From contig NZ_JARUVL010000008.1 in the NCBI RefSeq assembly GCF_030137545.1, positions 1 to 64,000 on the forward strand: DNA of 64,000 bases, read 5' to 3'. A model generated the notes under the pieces. The model worked only from the letters and a program-made list of their open reading frames with translations. It was not told where the DNA came from and made no database searches. The position numbers were made by a program, and so were the translations under genes. The DNA comes from Virgibacillus sp. LDC-1 (GTDB taxonomy: Bacteria > Bacillota > Bacilli > Bacillales > Amphibacillaceae). Below are positions 1 through 7,906 of this stretch, piece by piece. How positions within the stretch are numbered: the stretch's first letter is position 1; each line of letters begins with the position of its first letter.

Positions 1-1
1 A

Positions 2-91
2 AGTGGCCATATCCAGAACTGGGCAATGGTTATGAACCAACTTCTTCTTCAAGATGAACTAAAAGATAGAGTGTTAAAGTATCTTGAGTAA
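2..91 (+). CDS. C-terminal fragment of an unknown protein cut by the window edge
   Basis: An open frame runs from the first bases to a TAA at 89-91 and gives 29 residues ending in LKDRVLKYLE. It has no start inside the window, so it is the tail of a gene lying to the left. The peptide is helical and charged (HIQNWAMVMNQ then LLLQDELKDRV). I do not recognise the family. It lies outside the candidate attachment repeat at 122-134 and may belong to a neighbouring element. Confidence 0.35.
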   Translation, partial: SGHIQNWAMVMNQLLLQDELKDRVLKYLE

Positions 92-156
92 ATTAGAACT
101 TACACACTTTATTTGACAAGCCCACTATTTACGAAGTCAATTATAGAAACTAAAAA

Positions 157-182
157 GGAACAAGTTGTTGCTAACTTGTTCC
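157..182 (-). terminator. Rho-independent terminator of the XRE-ImmA operon
   Basis: Ten-base arms GGAACAAGTT and AACTTGTTCC enclose a 6-base loop. On the minus strand the stem is followed by a TTTTT run, 75 bp past the stop codon of the ImmA/IrrE gene. Confidence 0.75.
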
Positions 183-257
183 TAAACTAACTTATCTAGC
201 CATTCATTCTTCTTTACTATTTCCACCCTGTTCTCAACATCGCTATATTTACCAAAC

Positions 258-1439
258 TTAATCTGTTTTAGACTTCGCATTTAATCTATCTTTAATACTT
301 ACAATATTATTCTTTTGAGGCTCAATCTCTGTTTCAAGATAACCTTTTTCTAATCCCAGCAATTCTTCAACTTCCTCACGAAACAAACTAAGTCCATAAT
401 GCTTAGATAGTTTGTACATAAATTCATCACCAGTAATATAGTTATTTTCAATTAACAATTCTACGGCTTGCTTCATAGAAACAGGCTCTCTTATATCTTT
501 AATATCATCAAGCGGTTCCTTAGTTCTCCAGCCTTTCTGACTTATAGATCTTTGCATGTATTGATATGTTCCATCTGAAATAGCACCTAATTTATAGGCC
601 CGCATGACCATCGCTCCGATGGATACGCACCATTTCTTTTTTAGAGTTTTATAGTAAATCAAATCGTTTGAGTGAATGGATACATCCCTATAAAAACTCT
701 CTCTTGGTAACAGAAATGCTGCTGCAAAATCATTTGCTTCTTGTTCAATCTGTTTAAATTCATCTTTAGTTAAATCATCAAGGTTTAGGTATGGGTCATG
801 TAAGACTTTATGCCCTAATTCGTGTGCAACATCAAATTGACGCCTATAAAATGATCTCTTATTGTTCCCTAATACGATTGAATAATAGTGCTTTCCATTT
901 ACTTCTTGTTGCGAACCAAAGGCATCAATTGATTTCCTTTCTAGGTTTAGTGAAGATATTACAAAACCCTTTGTTTCGAGTAAATAGACTATATCCTTAA
1001 TAGGTTTGTCACTTAGACCCCAGTAGTCCCTTAAGCGTTCTGCAACATCCTCCACATTTTCTATATCTCGTTCAGAGAAATCGGGCACATCTAATTCTGG
1101 AAAGTCAACATACTCTTCTAGTAAGGCTCTAATAATAGTTAAATACTTCACACGATCATACTGCATTTCCCTTTCTTTTTTACCTGTTGTTAAAAGTGAA
1201 CGAAAGTAAGTATTTCCAGTCCTTACCTCAATTGGGTTTTCATAAAAATATTCTTTAGGGAAGTTTAATAATTTACTTATTTGTAAAAGTGCTTCGAACG
1301 TAGGTACGGCCCTATTATTTTCATATTTTGAAATCATTTGTTTACTTATATCTAATTCTTTTGCAAGGTCCGTTATTGTTAAACCTCTATATATTCTTCC
1401 CTCTCTTATTCTTGAACCATTAAATTGTCTTTCTAACAC
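258..1439 (-). CDS. XRE-family HTH regulator fused to an ImmA/IrrE metallopeptidase
   Basis: 393 aa. Residues about 11-65 form a Cro/cI-type helix-turn-helix (ISKQMISKYENNRAVP recognition region). The C-terminal part is an ImmA/IrrE (COG2856) zinc peptidase with HELGH at 206-210 and a downstream Glu in EANDFAAAFLLP (E234) as probable third ligand. In this family the peptidase typically cleaves a repressor or antitoxin-like partner, as ImmA cleaves ImmR in ICEBs1. Start is GTG, 7 nt after a strong GGAGG. It lies 27 nt downstream of the 1467-2231 gene and is probably co-transcribed with it. All zinc ligands look intact. The substrate is unknown; the natural guess is a protein of this locus. Confidence 0.88.
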   Translation of the reverse strand: MLERQFNGSRIREGRIYRGLTITDLAKELDISKQMISKYENNRAVPTFEALLQISKLLNFPKEYFYENPIEVRTGNTYFRSLLTTGKKEREMQYDRVKYLTIIRALLEEYVDFPELDVPDFSERDIENVEDVAERLRDYWGLSDKPIKDIVYLLETKGFVISSLNLERKSIDAFGSQQEVNGKHYYSIVLGNNKRSFYRRQFDVAHELGHKVLHDPYLNLDDLTKDEFKQIEQEANDFAAAFLLPRESFYRDVSIHSNDLIYYKTLKKKWCVSIGAMVMRAYKLGAISDGTYQYMQRSISQKGWRTKEPLDDIKDIREPVSMKQAVELLIENNYITGDEFMYKLSKHYGLSLFREEVEELLGLEKGYLETEIEPQKNNIVSIKDRLNAKSKTD

Positions 1440-1466
1440 TTAGATTCCTCCTTATATGAGGACTAA

Positions 1467-2231
1467 TTAACTATGATCTTCCTCTTTTAAATCTTTCTTT
1501 TCTTCTTTTTTTGTAGGTATTTTTTTATCAAAATAATGCTTCCTATCTTTAACTTCCTGTTTAATCTTAGGTATTACCACGGTATCATTATTATCTATTG
1601 TATCTTCCTCTAGTACAAATAAATTACTGTATTCATCTTTAGGAACGTACATAGACCAGTCTTGAGTATCTAATAATTCAAAATAACGATTAAACAACTT
1701 GGCTTCAACACCTACTATTTTCTTTTCCTCTTCCTTTGCAACTACGAACACAACATCATTGACTAAAGGATAATCTTCTCCAAGTATTTTTTGCGCCTCT
1801 CTCAATCTTCTATTTTCATACTCTTCAGTTAGAGTTGGAAATAGCGAGATTTGTTGATAGTCAAGGTCAATTGGACCACTACTTAATGAGACAAAGGCGT
1901 GAAAGTAGTGTATGTTTTTTCTCCCAAGTTTTTTTATGACTATATCTAGGTTCTTCTCTTTCGAAAATACATATAAAATCCCTGTGCCCGGATCCAATAC
2001 ACAAATAAATGTCCAAATTCCTCTTCTTTTGGTTAAAACTATCAAACCATTTTCAAGTGCAACTTGTTTAATGCGCCTAAATCTAATATCCCAGACTCCA
2101 CCATTTTTAAAGTTTCCTGTTTCTAAACCATATTCTTGTTTAATTTCTTCTACTACGTCATTTGTTGTTCCCGCGAATGCTTTTACCAAACTTTCAATAG
2201 TTTCATCGTTTAAACCCGATATGATTTTCAC
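1467..2231 (-). CDS. Uncharacterised partner of the XRE-ImmA regulator (possibly DUF5986-like)
   Basis: 254 aa from the GTG at 2231. This start is preferred over an upstream TTG at 2252 because AAAGGGGG lies about 6 nt before it. The protein is soluble, without signal peptide or membrane segments. It has a mixed alpha/beta body (for example GIWTFICVLDPGTGILYVFS) and a Lys/Glu-rich charged tail (KKIPTKKEEKKDLKEED). From memory it resembles the family labelled DUF5986, which occurs beside ImmA/IrrE genes; I cannot verify this. Being first gene of the operon with a COG2856 protease suggests either the protease target or the toxin half of a toxin-antitoxin-like pair. No catalytic motif is evident. 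Confidence 0.6.
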   Translation of the reverse strand: MKIISGLNDETIESLVKAFAGTTNDVVEEIKQEYGLETGNFKNGGVWDIRFRRIKQVALENGLIVLTKRRGIWTFICVLDPGTGILYVFSKEKNLDIVIKKLGRKNIHYFHAFVSLSSGPIDLDYQQISLFPTLTEEYENRRLREAQKILGEDYPLVNDVVFVVAKEEEKKIVGVEAKLFNRYFELLDTQDWSMYVPKDEYSNLFVLEEDTIDNNDTVVIPKIKQEVKDRKHYFDKKIPTKKEEKKDLKEEDHS

Positions 2232-2322
2232 ATTCTTCCCCCTTTTAATCAATGTATTTTATCTAATAATACTACATAAAGCAATAAAAAGTAAACCATT
2301 TGTATTATTTTGTAACTTTATA

Positions 2323-2351
2323 TTTACCAAATGTTTGTTCCATGGTAAAAT
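2323..2351 (+). promoter_or_regulatory. Candidate promoter with overlapping inverted-repeat operator in the divergent intergenic region
   Basis: TTTACCA (2323-2329) and TGGTAAA (2343-2349) form an inverted repeat with a 13-bp spacer. The same bases offer a plus-strand promoter TTACCA (2324-2329), 16 bp, TAAAAT (2346-2351) about 35 bp before the metallo-beta-lactamase gene. Bound by the XRE protein, this site would block that promoter. The protein-site pairing is inference. Confidence 0.4.
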
Positions 2352-2386
2352 TATCCTAAATAAGAAACTTTAAAGGAGGAATTTAG

Positions 2387-3457
2387 TTGGGTATTGAAAT
2401 TGAATTTATTCCTGTAGGAGAAAACACTAAAAATGGTGATGCAATTGTAGTAAGATACGGAGAAGAGGGCAACTACAAGATTATGGTAGTTGATGGTGGT
2501 ACAAAAGATTCCGGTAATAAGATTGTAGAGCACATACAAAAATATTATGAAACTATTTTTGTGGATTATGTTATTAATACCCACCCAGATAGTGACCATG
2601 CCTCTGGTTTAATTACAGTAATTGAGGAATTGGACGTTGGAGAATTATGGATGCATCTTCCATGGGAACATTCTTCAAAAATAAGAGACCTCTTTAAAGA
2701 CGGTAGAATTACTGATAATAGTTTATCCGAAAAAATAAAGGCCTCACTCAATAAAGCACATCAATTATATGAGGTTGCTTGTGAAAAAGAAATCCCTGTC
2801 TACGAGCCGTTTGAAGGAGCCGTTATTGGGGAATTTAAAGTACTTTCTCCTTTCGAAGATTGGTATATTAACTATTTATTACCCGACTTTCCAAATTTGC
2901 CTGAAAGAAAAGAGCAGAATGTTGTTACGAAAGCATTTTCAGAGGCTTATGCCAAACTTTTAGAATGGATTGATGAAACATGGGATAAAGAAACTTTAAG
3001 CGAGAATTATGATTCTACCGGCCCAAGAAATGAAAGCAGCGTTGTCTTATATGCTAATATAGATGACTATAAAGTATTACTTACTGGTGATGCCGGTAAA
3101 CAAGCACTTCATAATAGCGCTGACTATGCTGAATCATTAGGCATAGATTTAAAGGAATGTAATTTTGTACAAATGCCTCATCATGGTAGCAGACGAAATG
3201 TTTCACCAAGTGTTCTTGATAGAATTATTGGTGAAAAGGTACCTGAAGGTACTAAACCAACTACTACTACTTTTGTTTCAGTTTCTAAAAAGACTGAGGA
3301 TCATCCAAAAAAAGTTGTAGTCAATGCCTTTATAAGAAGAGGGGCAAAAGTATGTGAAACAAGAGGGGCAACAATTAGACACCACAAAAACATGCCAGCA
3401 AGAACCGGTTGGACTCCTGTTACTCCACTTTCATTCAGTCCTGATGTTGAAAAATAA
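2387..3457 (+). CDS. ComEC/Rec2-like metallo-beta-lactamase-fold protein
   Basis: 356 aa, TTG start 6 nt after a near-perfect AAAGGAGGA. It is a free-standing MBL domain of the type found at the C terminus of ComEC. NGDAIVVRY (about 16-24) corresponds to the GDAILI strand. VVDGG is at 34-38. The metal motif is THPDSDH (H66, D68, D70, H71). Further on come LLTGDAG (near 235) and MPHHGSRRN (near 265). All core metal ligands look present, so a phosphodiesterase/nuclease-type hydrolase is plausible. There is no signal peptide and no ComEC membrane channel, so it is not a competence gene. It is followed after 19 nt by a membrane protein gene and probably forms a two-gene operon with it. Confidence 0.75.
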   Translation: MGIEIEFIPVGENTKNGDAIVVRYGEEGNYKIMVVDGGTKDSGNKIVEHIQKYYETIFVDYVINTHPDSDHASGLITVIEELDVGELWMHLPWEHSSKIRDLFKDGRITDNSLSEKIKASLNKAHQLYEVACEKEIPVYEPFEGAVIGEFKVLSPFEDWYINYLLPDFPNLPERKEQNVVTKAFSEAYAKLLEWIDETWDKETLSENYDSTGPRNESSVVLYANIDDYKVLLTGDAGKQALHNSADYAESLGIDLKECNFVQMPHHGSRRNVSPSVLDRIIGEKVPEGTKPTTTTFVSVSKKTEDHPKKVVVNAFIRRGAKVCETRGATIRHHKNMPARTGWTPVTPLSFSPDVEK

Positions 3458-3476
3458 AAATTCAGAGGAGAGAAAA

Positions 3477-4208
3477 ATGAATCTAGATGTTGTGCTTAAC
3501 ACGTATGAAAGAAGGGCCAGATATCTACCAGCAGTTTTGACAATTTCCCCGATTATTATTTGGTTGTACCTTTGGTTTCCTGATATACGATCACTCGAAG
3601 GGGCTTTAATTAGTTTAATTGTTGGTTTAGGAATATCAATCCCACTATCAATACTAGCAAGAACTTTAGGTAAAAAAAAACAAGATAAATTACTAGTTAA
3701 ATGGGGGGCTCTTCCTGCTACTTTAATCTTAAGGAATAACGATAAGTATTTAAATAAAGAAACCAAAAATCGTTATCATCAGAGATTAAAATTATTAACT
3801 GGCATCGATCTTCCAACACACGAAAAGGAATTAGAGGATCCGGTAGATGCCCAACAAAAATTTGACTCCTGCATTGATTACCTGAGGCAAAGAACTAGAG
3901 ACAAGGTTAAATATTCTTTAATTTTTAATGAAAATGTGTCTTATGGTCAGGCTAGAAATTTACTAGGTTTAAAACCTATAGGAATATTAATATGTACAAT
4001 TTTAATAGCAATTCAATTCTTTACTATTTATAAAAATTATGGAGTTGGATTGAATATTTCCGCAGTTCCAATTTTGGAAGTAATTTCAGTAGTTATAAAC
4101 TTATTGTTCTTATCGTTTTGGATTTTCTTCGTTAGTACCAAACAAGTTTTTACTGCTGGAGTAAATTACGGAAAGGCATTGTTAGAGTCCTGCGAGCATA
4201 TTAAGTAA
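3477..4208 (+). CDS. Membrane protein with 2+2 transmembrane segments, partner of the MBL protein
   Basis: 243 aa from the ATG at 3477, chosen because AGAGGAG lies 7 nt upstream; the open frame extends 41 codons further 5' only inside the previous gene. Two hydrophobic helices lie near 17-34 and 40-62, then a cytoplasmic charged loop of about 105 residues (KKKQDKLLVKWG ... YLRQRTRDK), then two helices near 168-188 and 200-223. I do not recognise the family. The architecture, paired membrane helices around a soluble loop beside an enzyme gene, resembles membrane effectors in phage-defence operons, but this is analogy only. Confidence 0.6.
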   Translation: MNLDVVLNTYERRARYLPAVLTISPIIIWLYLWFPDIRSLEGALISLIVGLGISIPLSILARTLGKKKQDKLLVKWGALPATLILRNNDKYLNKETKNRYHQRLKLLTGIDLPTHEKELEDPVDAQQKFDSCIDYLRQRTRDKVKYSLIFNENVSYGQARNLLGLKPIGILICTILIAIQFFTIYKNYGVGLNISAVPILEVISVVINLLFLSFWIFFVSTKQVFTAGVNYGKALLESCEHIK

Positions 4209-4234
4209 TCTAGATGATGAATAAGTGCATACAG

Positions 4235-4271
4235 AAAAGAGAGAATGTATCCTGTTTATATTCTCTCTTTT
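4235..4271 (+). terminator. Bidirectional terminator after the MBL/membrane-protein pair
   Basis: AAAAGAGAGAAT (4235-4246) pairs with ATTCTCTCTTTT (4260-4271) across a 13-base loop. It ends the plus-strand pair 27 bp after its stop codon. Confidence 0.75.
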
Positions 4272-4362
4272 CACTACGAATTTTAAAGGATAACCCCAAA
4301 ACCTTATTAAATTAACCTGTCTAGCAGACCTTTATCCAGTTTTAATTCTACTCTCTGTTTTA

Positions 4363-4375
4363 CCACTATTTATGA
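4363..4375. repeat. Candidate att-like repeat at the rlmH 3' end (second copy 122-134)
   Basis: CCACTATTTATGA covers the last codons and stop of rlmH (stop at 4366-4368). CCACTATTTACGA at 122-134 differs at one base. The pair brackets the four accessory genes in direct orientation. The 3' end of rlmH is the established attachment site of staphylococcal SCC elements; use of the equivalent site here is inferred. Confidence 0.35.
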
Positions 4376-4845
4376 TACGGTTCCCCCCTATTAATCCGAA
4401 ACGCTCGATAAACCTGCTCTAGCAAAACTAGGCGCATAAGCTGATGCGGGAACGTCATTTTCGAAAATGACAACCCGTAATTACTTCTTGCTTGTACGTC
4501 CTCACTAAGTCCAAGTGAGCCGCCAATAATAAATGCGATTTTGCTTTTGCCGTATGTAGCCAGTTCATCGATTTTTGCTGCGAGCTGTTCGGATGTGACC
4601 ATTTTTCCGTTGATTTCAAGTGTGATTACATACGTGTCCTGCTGGATATGCGTTAAGATGCGTTCGCCTTCTTTGCGCTTCACCTCTGCTTCTTCCGCTG
4701 CGCTCATGCTTTCGGGAGCTTTTTCATCGGCGACCTCGATAATATCGACCTTGGCATAGGCTCCGAGCCGCTTCATATATTCTTGAATGCCTTGTTTTAA
4801 ATATTTTTCTTTTAGCTTACCAACTGTGATTAAGCTTATTTTCAT
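4366..4845 (-). CDS. rlmH: 23S rRNA (pseudouridine1915-N3) methyltransferase RlmH
   Basis: 159 aa, the usual length. SPOUT-class methyltransferase that modifies pseudouridine 1915 in helix 69 of 23S rRNA using SAM. Visible landmarks are the [16 protein letters not shown] terminus, the knot region [15 protein letters not shown] (about 103-117), and the conserved [14 protein letters not shown] terminus. In bacilli rlmH normally follows walRKHIJ-htrC; here about 11.5 kb of extra genes separates it from htrC. Its 3' end adjoins the accessory patch on the left. Confidence 0.97.
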   Translation of the reverse strand: MKISLITVGKLKEKYLKQGIQEYMKRLGAYAKVDIIEVADEKAPESMSAAEEAEVKRKEGERILTHIQQDTYVITLEINGKMVTSEQLAAKIDELATYGKSKIAFIIGGSLGLSEDVQARSNYGLSFSKMTFPHQLMRLVLLEQVYRAFRINRGEPYHK

Positions 4846-5033
4846 AGGGGTTTCGTCCTTTTTCTTAAATATATCCTTATTCTACCAGATAGGGGCTTTT
4901 AATATAAGCCACTCTCCTTACTCTCACTCCGTTTATCCCTTTCCCATCTCTTCTTTCCACCGCTTTCCCAGTCAATCCACTATCCCATTCCCTTTCACAT
5001 ACACCACACTGAATCCAAACCCATATAAAAAAA

Positions 5034-5061
5034 CGATGCTCTCACCCATGTGAAAGCACCG
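5034..5061 (-). terminator. Terminator of the D-Ala-D-Ala carboxypeptidase gene
   Basis: CGATGCTCTCAC (5034-5045) and GTGAAAGCACCG (5050-5061) pair with two mismatches around a 4-base loop. The minus strand continues with seven Ts. Confidence 0.75.
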
Positions 5062-5094
5062 CTATGAAAACCCTATCGTACAACTCCCTCAATC

Positions 5095-6654
5095 CTAATC
5101 CTCAAGCTCATACTTCGCTAATGCGGTTGCGATTTTATCTTGAATTTGCGTCATTGAGCCTTTTATATAATTGTTCATCATGATTGAGAAGATGAGCTTT
5201 TCGCCATCCTTTGATGTGACATAGCCGGATAAGGTGTTCACTCCTGTAAGTGAACCGGTTTTTGCTTTTACATTTCCTTTAGCTGGAGCTTCTGTCATGC
5301 GATAGCGCAATGTACCACCAACCATACGCTCAGGGTTTCCGGCAACTGGAAGAACCGACTCAAATAGTGGATACCAGTCTTCCGCTTGAATTTCATACAA
5401 TAGCTTGGATAGCTCATTCGCGGGAATAAGATTTTTATGGGACATGCCTGCTCCATCACGAAGGAGTATCGTATCCATGTTTAGTCCATAGGAGGCAAGT
5501 GTATCCTCCATCACCTGGATGCCTTTTTCCCAGCTGCCTTCTCCATGCACAGCTTTGCCCATTGTTTTCGCAAGCACCTCTCCGTGACCGTTGTTGCTTA
5601 GCTTCATAAATGGAACGAGTAGCTCTTCTAAAGGCATCGATTGTTGCTTTGCTAGTAATGTAGCGTCCTCTGGTGTGACGCCTACCGTAGCTTTACTTTT
5701 GCCGATAAACTGAATTCCTTCCTTTTCCAATGACTTACGGAAAACATCCATCGCATAGCCTGTCGGTTCCCATATAGAACGCCAGACACGCGAGCGGCTC
5801 GCATCAACAGGAATGGTGCCGGTAATGATGATCTCGTTGGAGCCGTGCGCTCGTTCAATAGAAATCGATCGGGAACCATTTTTTTCGACGGTTTCGGCTT
5901 TATTCTTAATCGTTACATAGTCTGTTTCTGGTGTGAGTTTTACGACTGGTTTATCGCCTGCTTTCTTTCCTGGATGAACGTCAATGATGACTGTTCCTGC
6001 ATCATAATCATCGTTCGGGGAAAGGGTCAAGGCAGATATTTGTGCTGCTGTATAATATGGTTCATCATCCCAATTTAAATCGGTGGATAGGCGCACGGCA
6101 TCAAACCAGCTATCATCACCAATGAGATTTCCTTTTATTTTATCAATTCCCCTTTCCTTTAGCTCTTGTGCGAAGGCATCGAGATCCTCCTTCATTAAGG
6201 TTGGATCACCTTTTCCTTTTAAATAGAGATTCCCTTGCAAAACCTTTCCATTTAAATTGCCATCAGTCCATACTTCCGTAGCAAAGCGGTAGTCTGCACC
6301 AAGGGTACGTAAGGCCGATACCCCAGTTAGGATCTTCTGGTTGGATGCTGGATGCACGCGAATATCGCCATCATGGGAATAGAGTAATGTTCCGTCTGCT
6401 GCTTTTCGAATACTGACACCTGTGATCGCACCATCTAGTCGGGCATCGTCAAGAATGGCATCGATTTGCGCTTTTAATCCTTCCGCTTCATTTGTTACCT
6501 GTTCAGCTGGGGTCTTAGAGACAGTCTTATTGCTTTCATTGGATGCAGCCACATATGAGGAGAGGTCGTTGATTGTAAATGGCATCCAGACAAGCATGGC
6601 AAACATTGCAACGAGTAAAGCTGTTTTTCGCATACGCTTTGCAGTCATTGGCAT
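5095..6654 (-). CDS. dacB: D-alanyl-D-alanine carboxypeptidase/endopeptidase, PBP4 type (peptidase S13)
   Basis: 519 aa from the ATG at 6654, which has AAGGA 7 nt upstream and lies about 33 nt after the predicted transcription start. Longer open starts lie at or upstream of the promoter. An N-terminal signal or anchor helix (about 10-30) exports it. Peptidase family S13 is recognised by the SxxK motif in ASNQK, SxN in KLSNNGHGE, and KTG in KAKTGSLTG. The long insert between the first two motifs is typical of PBP4/DacC. It trims or cleaves peptidoglycan stem peptides outside the membrane. It is monocistronic with its own terminator. The cre-like box on its promoter suggests carbon catabolite control. 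The symbol could equally be dacC. Confidence 0.9.
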   Translation of the reverse strand: MPMTAKRMRKTALLVAMFAMLVWMPFTINDLSSYVAASNESNKTVSKTPAEQVTNEAEGLKAQIDAILDDARLDGAITGVSIRKAADGTLLYSHDGDIRVHPASNQKILTGVSALRTLGADYRFATEVWTDGNLNGKVLQGNLYLKGKGDPTLMKEDLDAFAQELKERGIDKIKGNLIGDDSWFDAVRLSTDLNWDDEPYYTAAQISALTLSPNDDYDAGTVIIDVHPGKKAGDKPVVKLTPETDYVTIKNKAETVEKNGSRSISIERAHGSNEIIITGTIPVDASRSRVWRSIWEPTGYAMDVFRKSLEKEGIQFIGKSKATVGVTPEDATLLAKQQSMPLEELLVPFMKLSNNGHGEVLAKTMGKAVHGEGSWEKGIQVMEDTLASYGLNMDTILLRDGAGMSHKNLIPANELSKLLYEIQAEDWYPLFESVLPVAGNPERMVGGTLRYRMTEAPAKGNVKAKTGSLTGVNTLSGYVTSKDGEKLIFSIMMNNYIKGSMTQIQDKIATALAKYELED

Positions 6655-6693
6655 GTCCACATCCTTTTTTAAAATTTTCATATTGTTCCGTAA

Positions 6694-6731
6694 ATTATAC
6701 CATCTACCGAACAAATTGTAAGCGTTATCAC
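6694..6731 (-). promoter_or_regulatory. Promoter of the carboxypeptidase gene with overlapping CcpA (cre) box
   Basis: Minus-strand -35 TTACAA (6716-6721), 16-bp spacer, -10 TATAAT (6694-6699). A cre-like sequence TTGTAAGCGTTATCAC occupies 6716-6731 and matches WTGNNARCGNWWWCAW at all but the last base. It covers the -35 element, so CcpA binding would repress. Confidence 0.6.
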
Positions 6732-6852
6732 ATTAAAACCGTTCTATTCACCTATCTAACATTCTTGAAAACCAGTTATTTCCTACTTTTAGCTTATGCG
6801 AAAACTTTAGCAACCATACGAGGAAATCAGCCATGACCTTTTCCACGAAAAA

Positions 6853-6886
6853 AGACCTCCAGCCTGATTCAGGTGACTAGAGATCT
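6853..6886 (-). terminator. Terminator of the pit operon
   Basis: On the minus strand a 12-bp stem with a few G-U pairs (AGATCTCTAGTC with GGCTGGAGGTCT) is followed by six Ts, 8 bp after the pit stop codon. Confidence 0.7.
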
Positions 6887-6894
6887 CAAATGCA

Positions 6895-7896
6895 TTATAT
6901 AAATAATTGTAAAATATAAAAGAACAATCCGCCAAGCAGGGCAGAAATCGGTAATGTAATGACCCAGGTAATGAGCATGCGTTGAGCAACACCCCAGTTT
7001 ACCCCTTTAACACGGTGTGAGGCGCCAACTCCGAGAATGGAGGAGGAAATAACATGGGTAGTCGATACAGGTAAATGAATCAACGTTGCACCGAAAATAA
7101 CAGCTGCACCCGTTAAATCGGCAGCAACGCCGTTTACGGGACGGATTTTCATGATTTTTCCGCCAACGGTTTTAATGATTCGCCAGCCGCCAACAGATGT
7201 TCCTAGTGCCATTGCGGTAGCACAGGCAACCTGCACCCAAAAGGGAACTTCTGTTGTTGTATGCAATCCTCCGACGATCAGGGCCATCGTAATAATCCCC
7301 ATCGATTTTTGCGCGTCATTTGTTCCATGGGAATAAGCTTGTACGGCTGCTGTTGCTATTTGCATCATGCGAAACCGTTTATTTGTTTTTGCTAGGTTGG
7401 CATTTTTAAAAATAACTTTAATGATAGCATAAACGATAAAACCAATCGCAAACGCAATAATCGGTGACAATAACAATCCTTTTAAAATCGAAACAAAGCC
7501 ACCAAAACGGATCGCTTGAAATCCGGCAGATGCAATGACCGCACCTGTAATCGCACCAATGATTGCATGGGAGGAGCTACTCGGAATGCCATAATACCAG
7601 GTGACTAAATTCCAAATAATCGCAGCGATTAAAGCGGCTAAAATGACCGTTGTTCCATTGTTTAAATCAAATGGATCAGCAATCCCGCTCGTAATCGTTT
7701 GGGCAACACCTGTAAAGGTTAGTGCACCAACAAAATTCATGACTGCCGCCAGGATAATGGCTCGTCTTGGTGTTAGAGCCTTTGTCGATACGGACGTTGC
7801 AATCGCATTTGCCGTATCATGGAAGCCATTAATAAAGTCAAAAATAAGCGCAAAAATGACGATTAAGATAATAACAAACATTAGTCCATCCATCAT
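6895..7896 (-). CDS. pit: PiT-family inorganic phosphate transporter
   Basis: 333 aa, about ten membrane helices. PiT transporters move divalent metal-phosphate or phosphate with a cation. The two inverted family signatures are visible: DFINGFHDTANAIAT near 25-39 and AYSHGTNDAQKS near 190-201. GTGAGGA precedes the ATG. It lies 10 nt downstream of the DUF47 gene, the standard PhoU-like/PiT operon, and ends at its own terminator. The membrane topology appears complete. Confidence 0.95.
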   Translation of the reverse strand: MMDGLMFVIILIVIFALIFDFINGFHDTANAIATSVSTKALTPRRAIILAAVMNFVGALTFTGVAQTITSGIADPFDLNNGTTVILAALIAAIIWNLVTWYYGIPSSSSHAIIGAITGAVIASAGFQAIRFGGFVSILKGLLLSPIIAFAIGFIVYAIIKVIFKNANLAKTNKRFRMMQIATAAVQAYSHGTNDAQKSMGIITMALIVGGLHTTTEVPFWVQVACATAMALGTSVGGWRIIKTVGGKIMKIRPVNGVAADLTGAAVIFGATLIHLPVSTTHVISSSILGVGASHRVKGVNWGVAQRMLITWVITLPISALLGGLFFYILQLFI

Positions 7897-7906
7897 CGAT
7901 TCCTCA

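Noticed and set aside
3354-3476. N-terminal extension of the 2+2-TM protein overlapping the MBL gene
   Set aside because: It lies inside the MBL coding sequence in another frame, and the ATG at 3477 has a good ribosome site.
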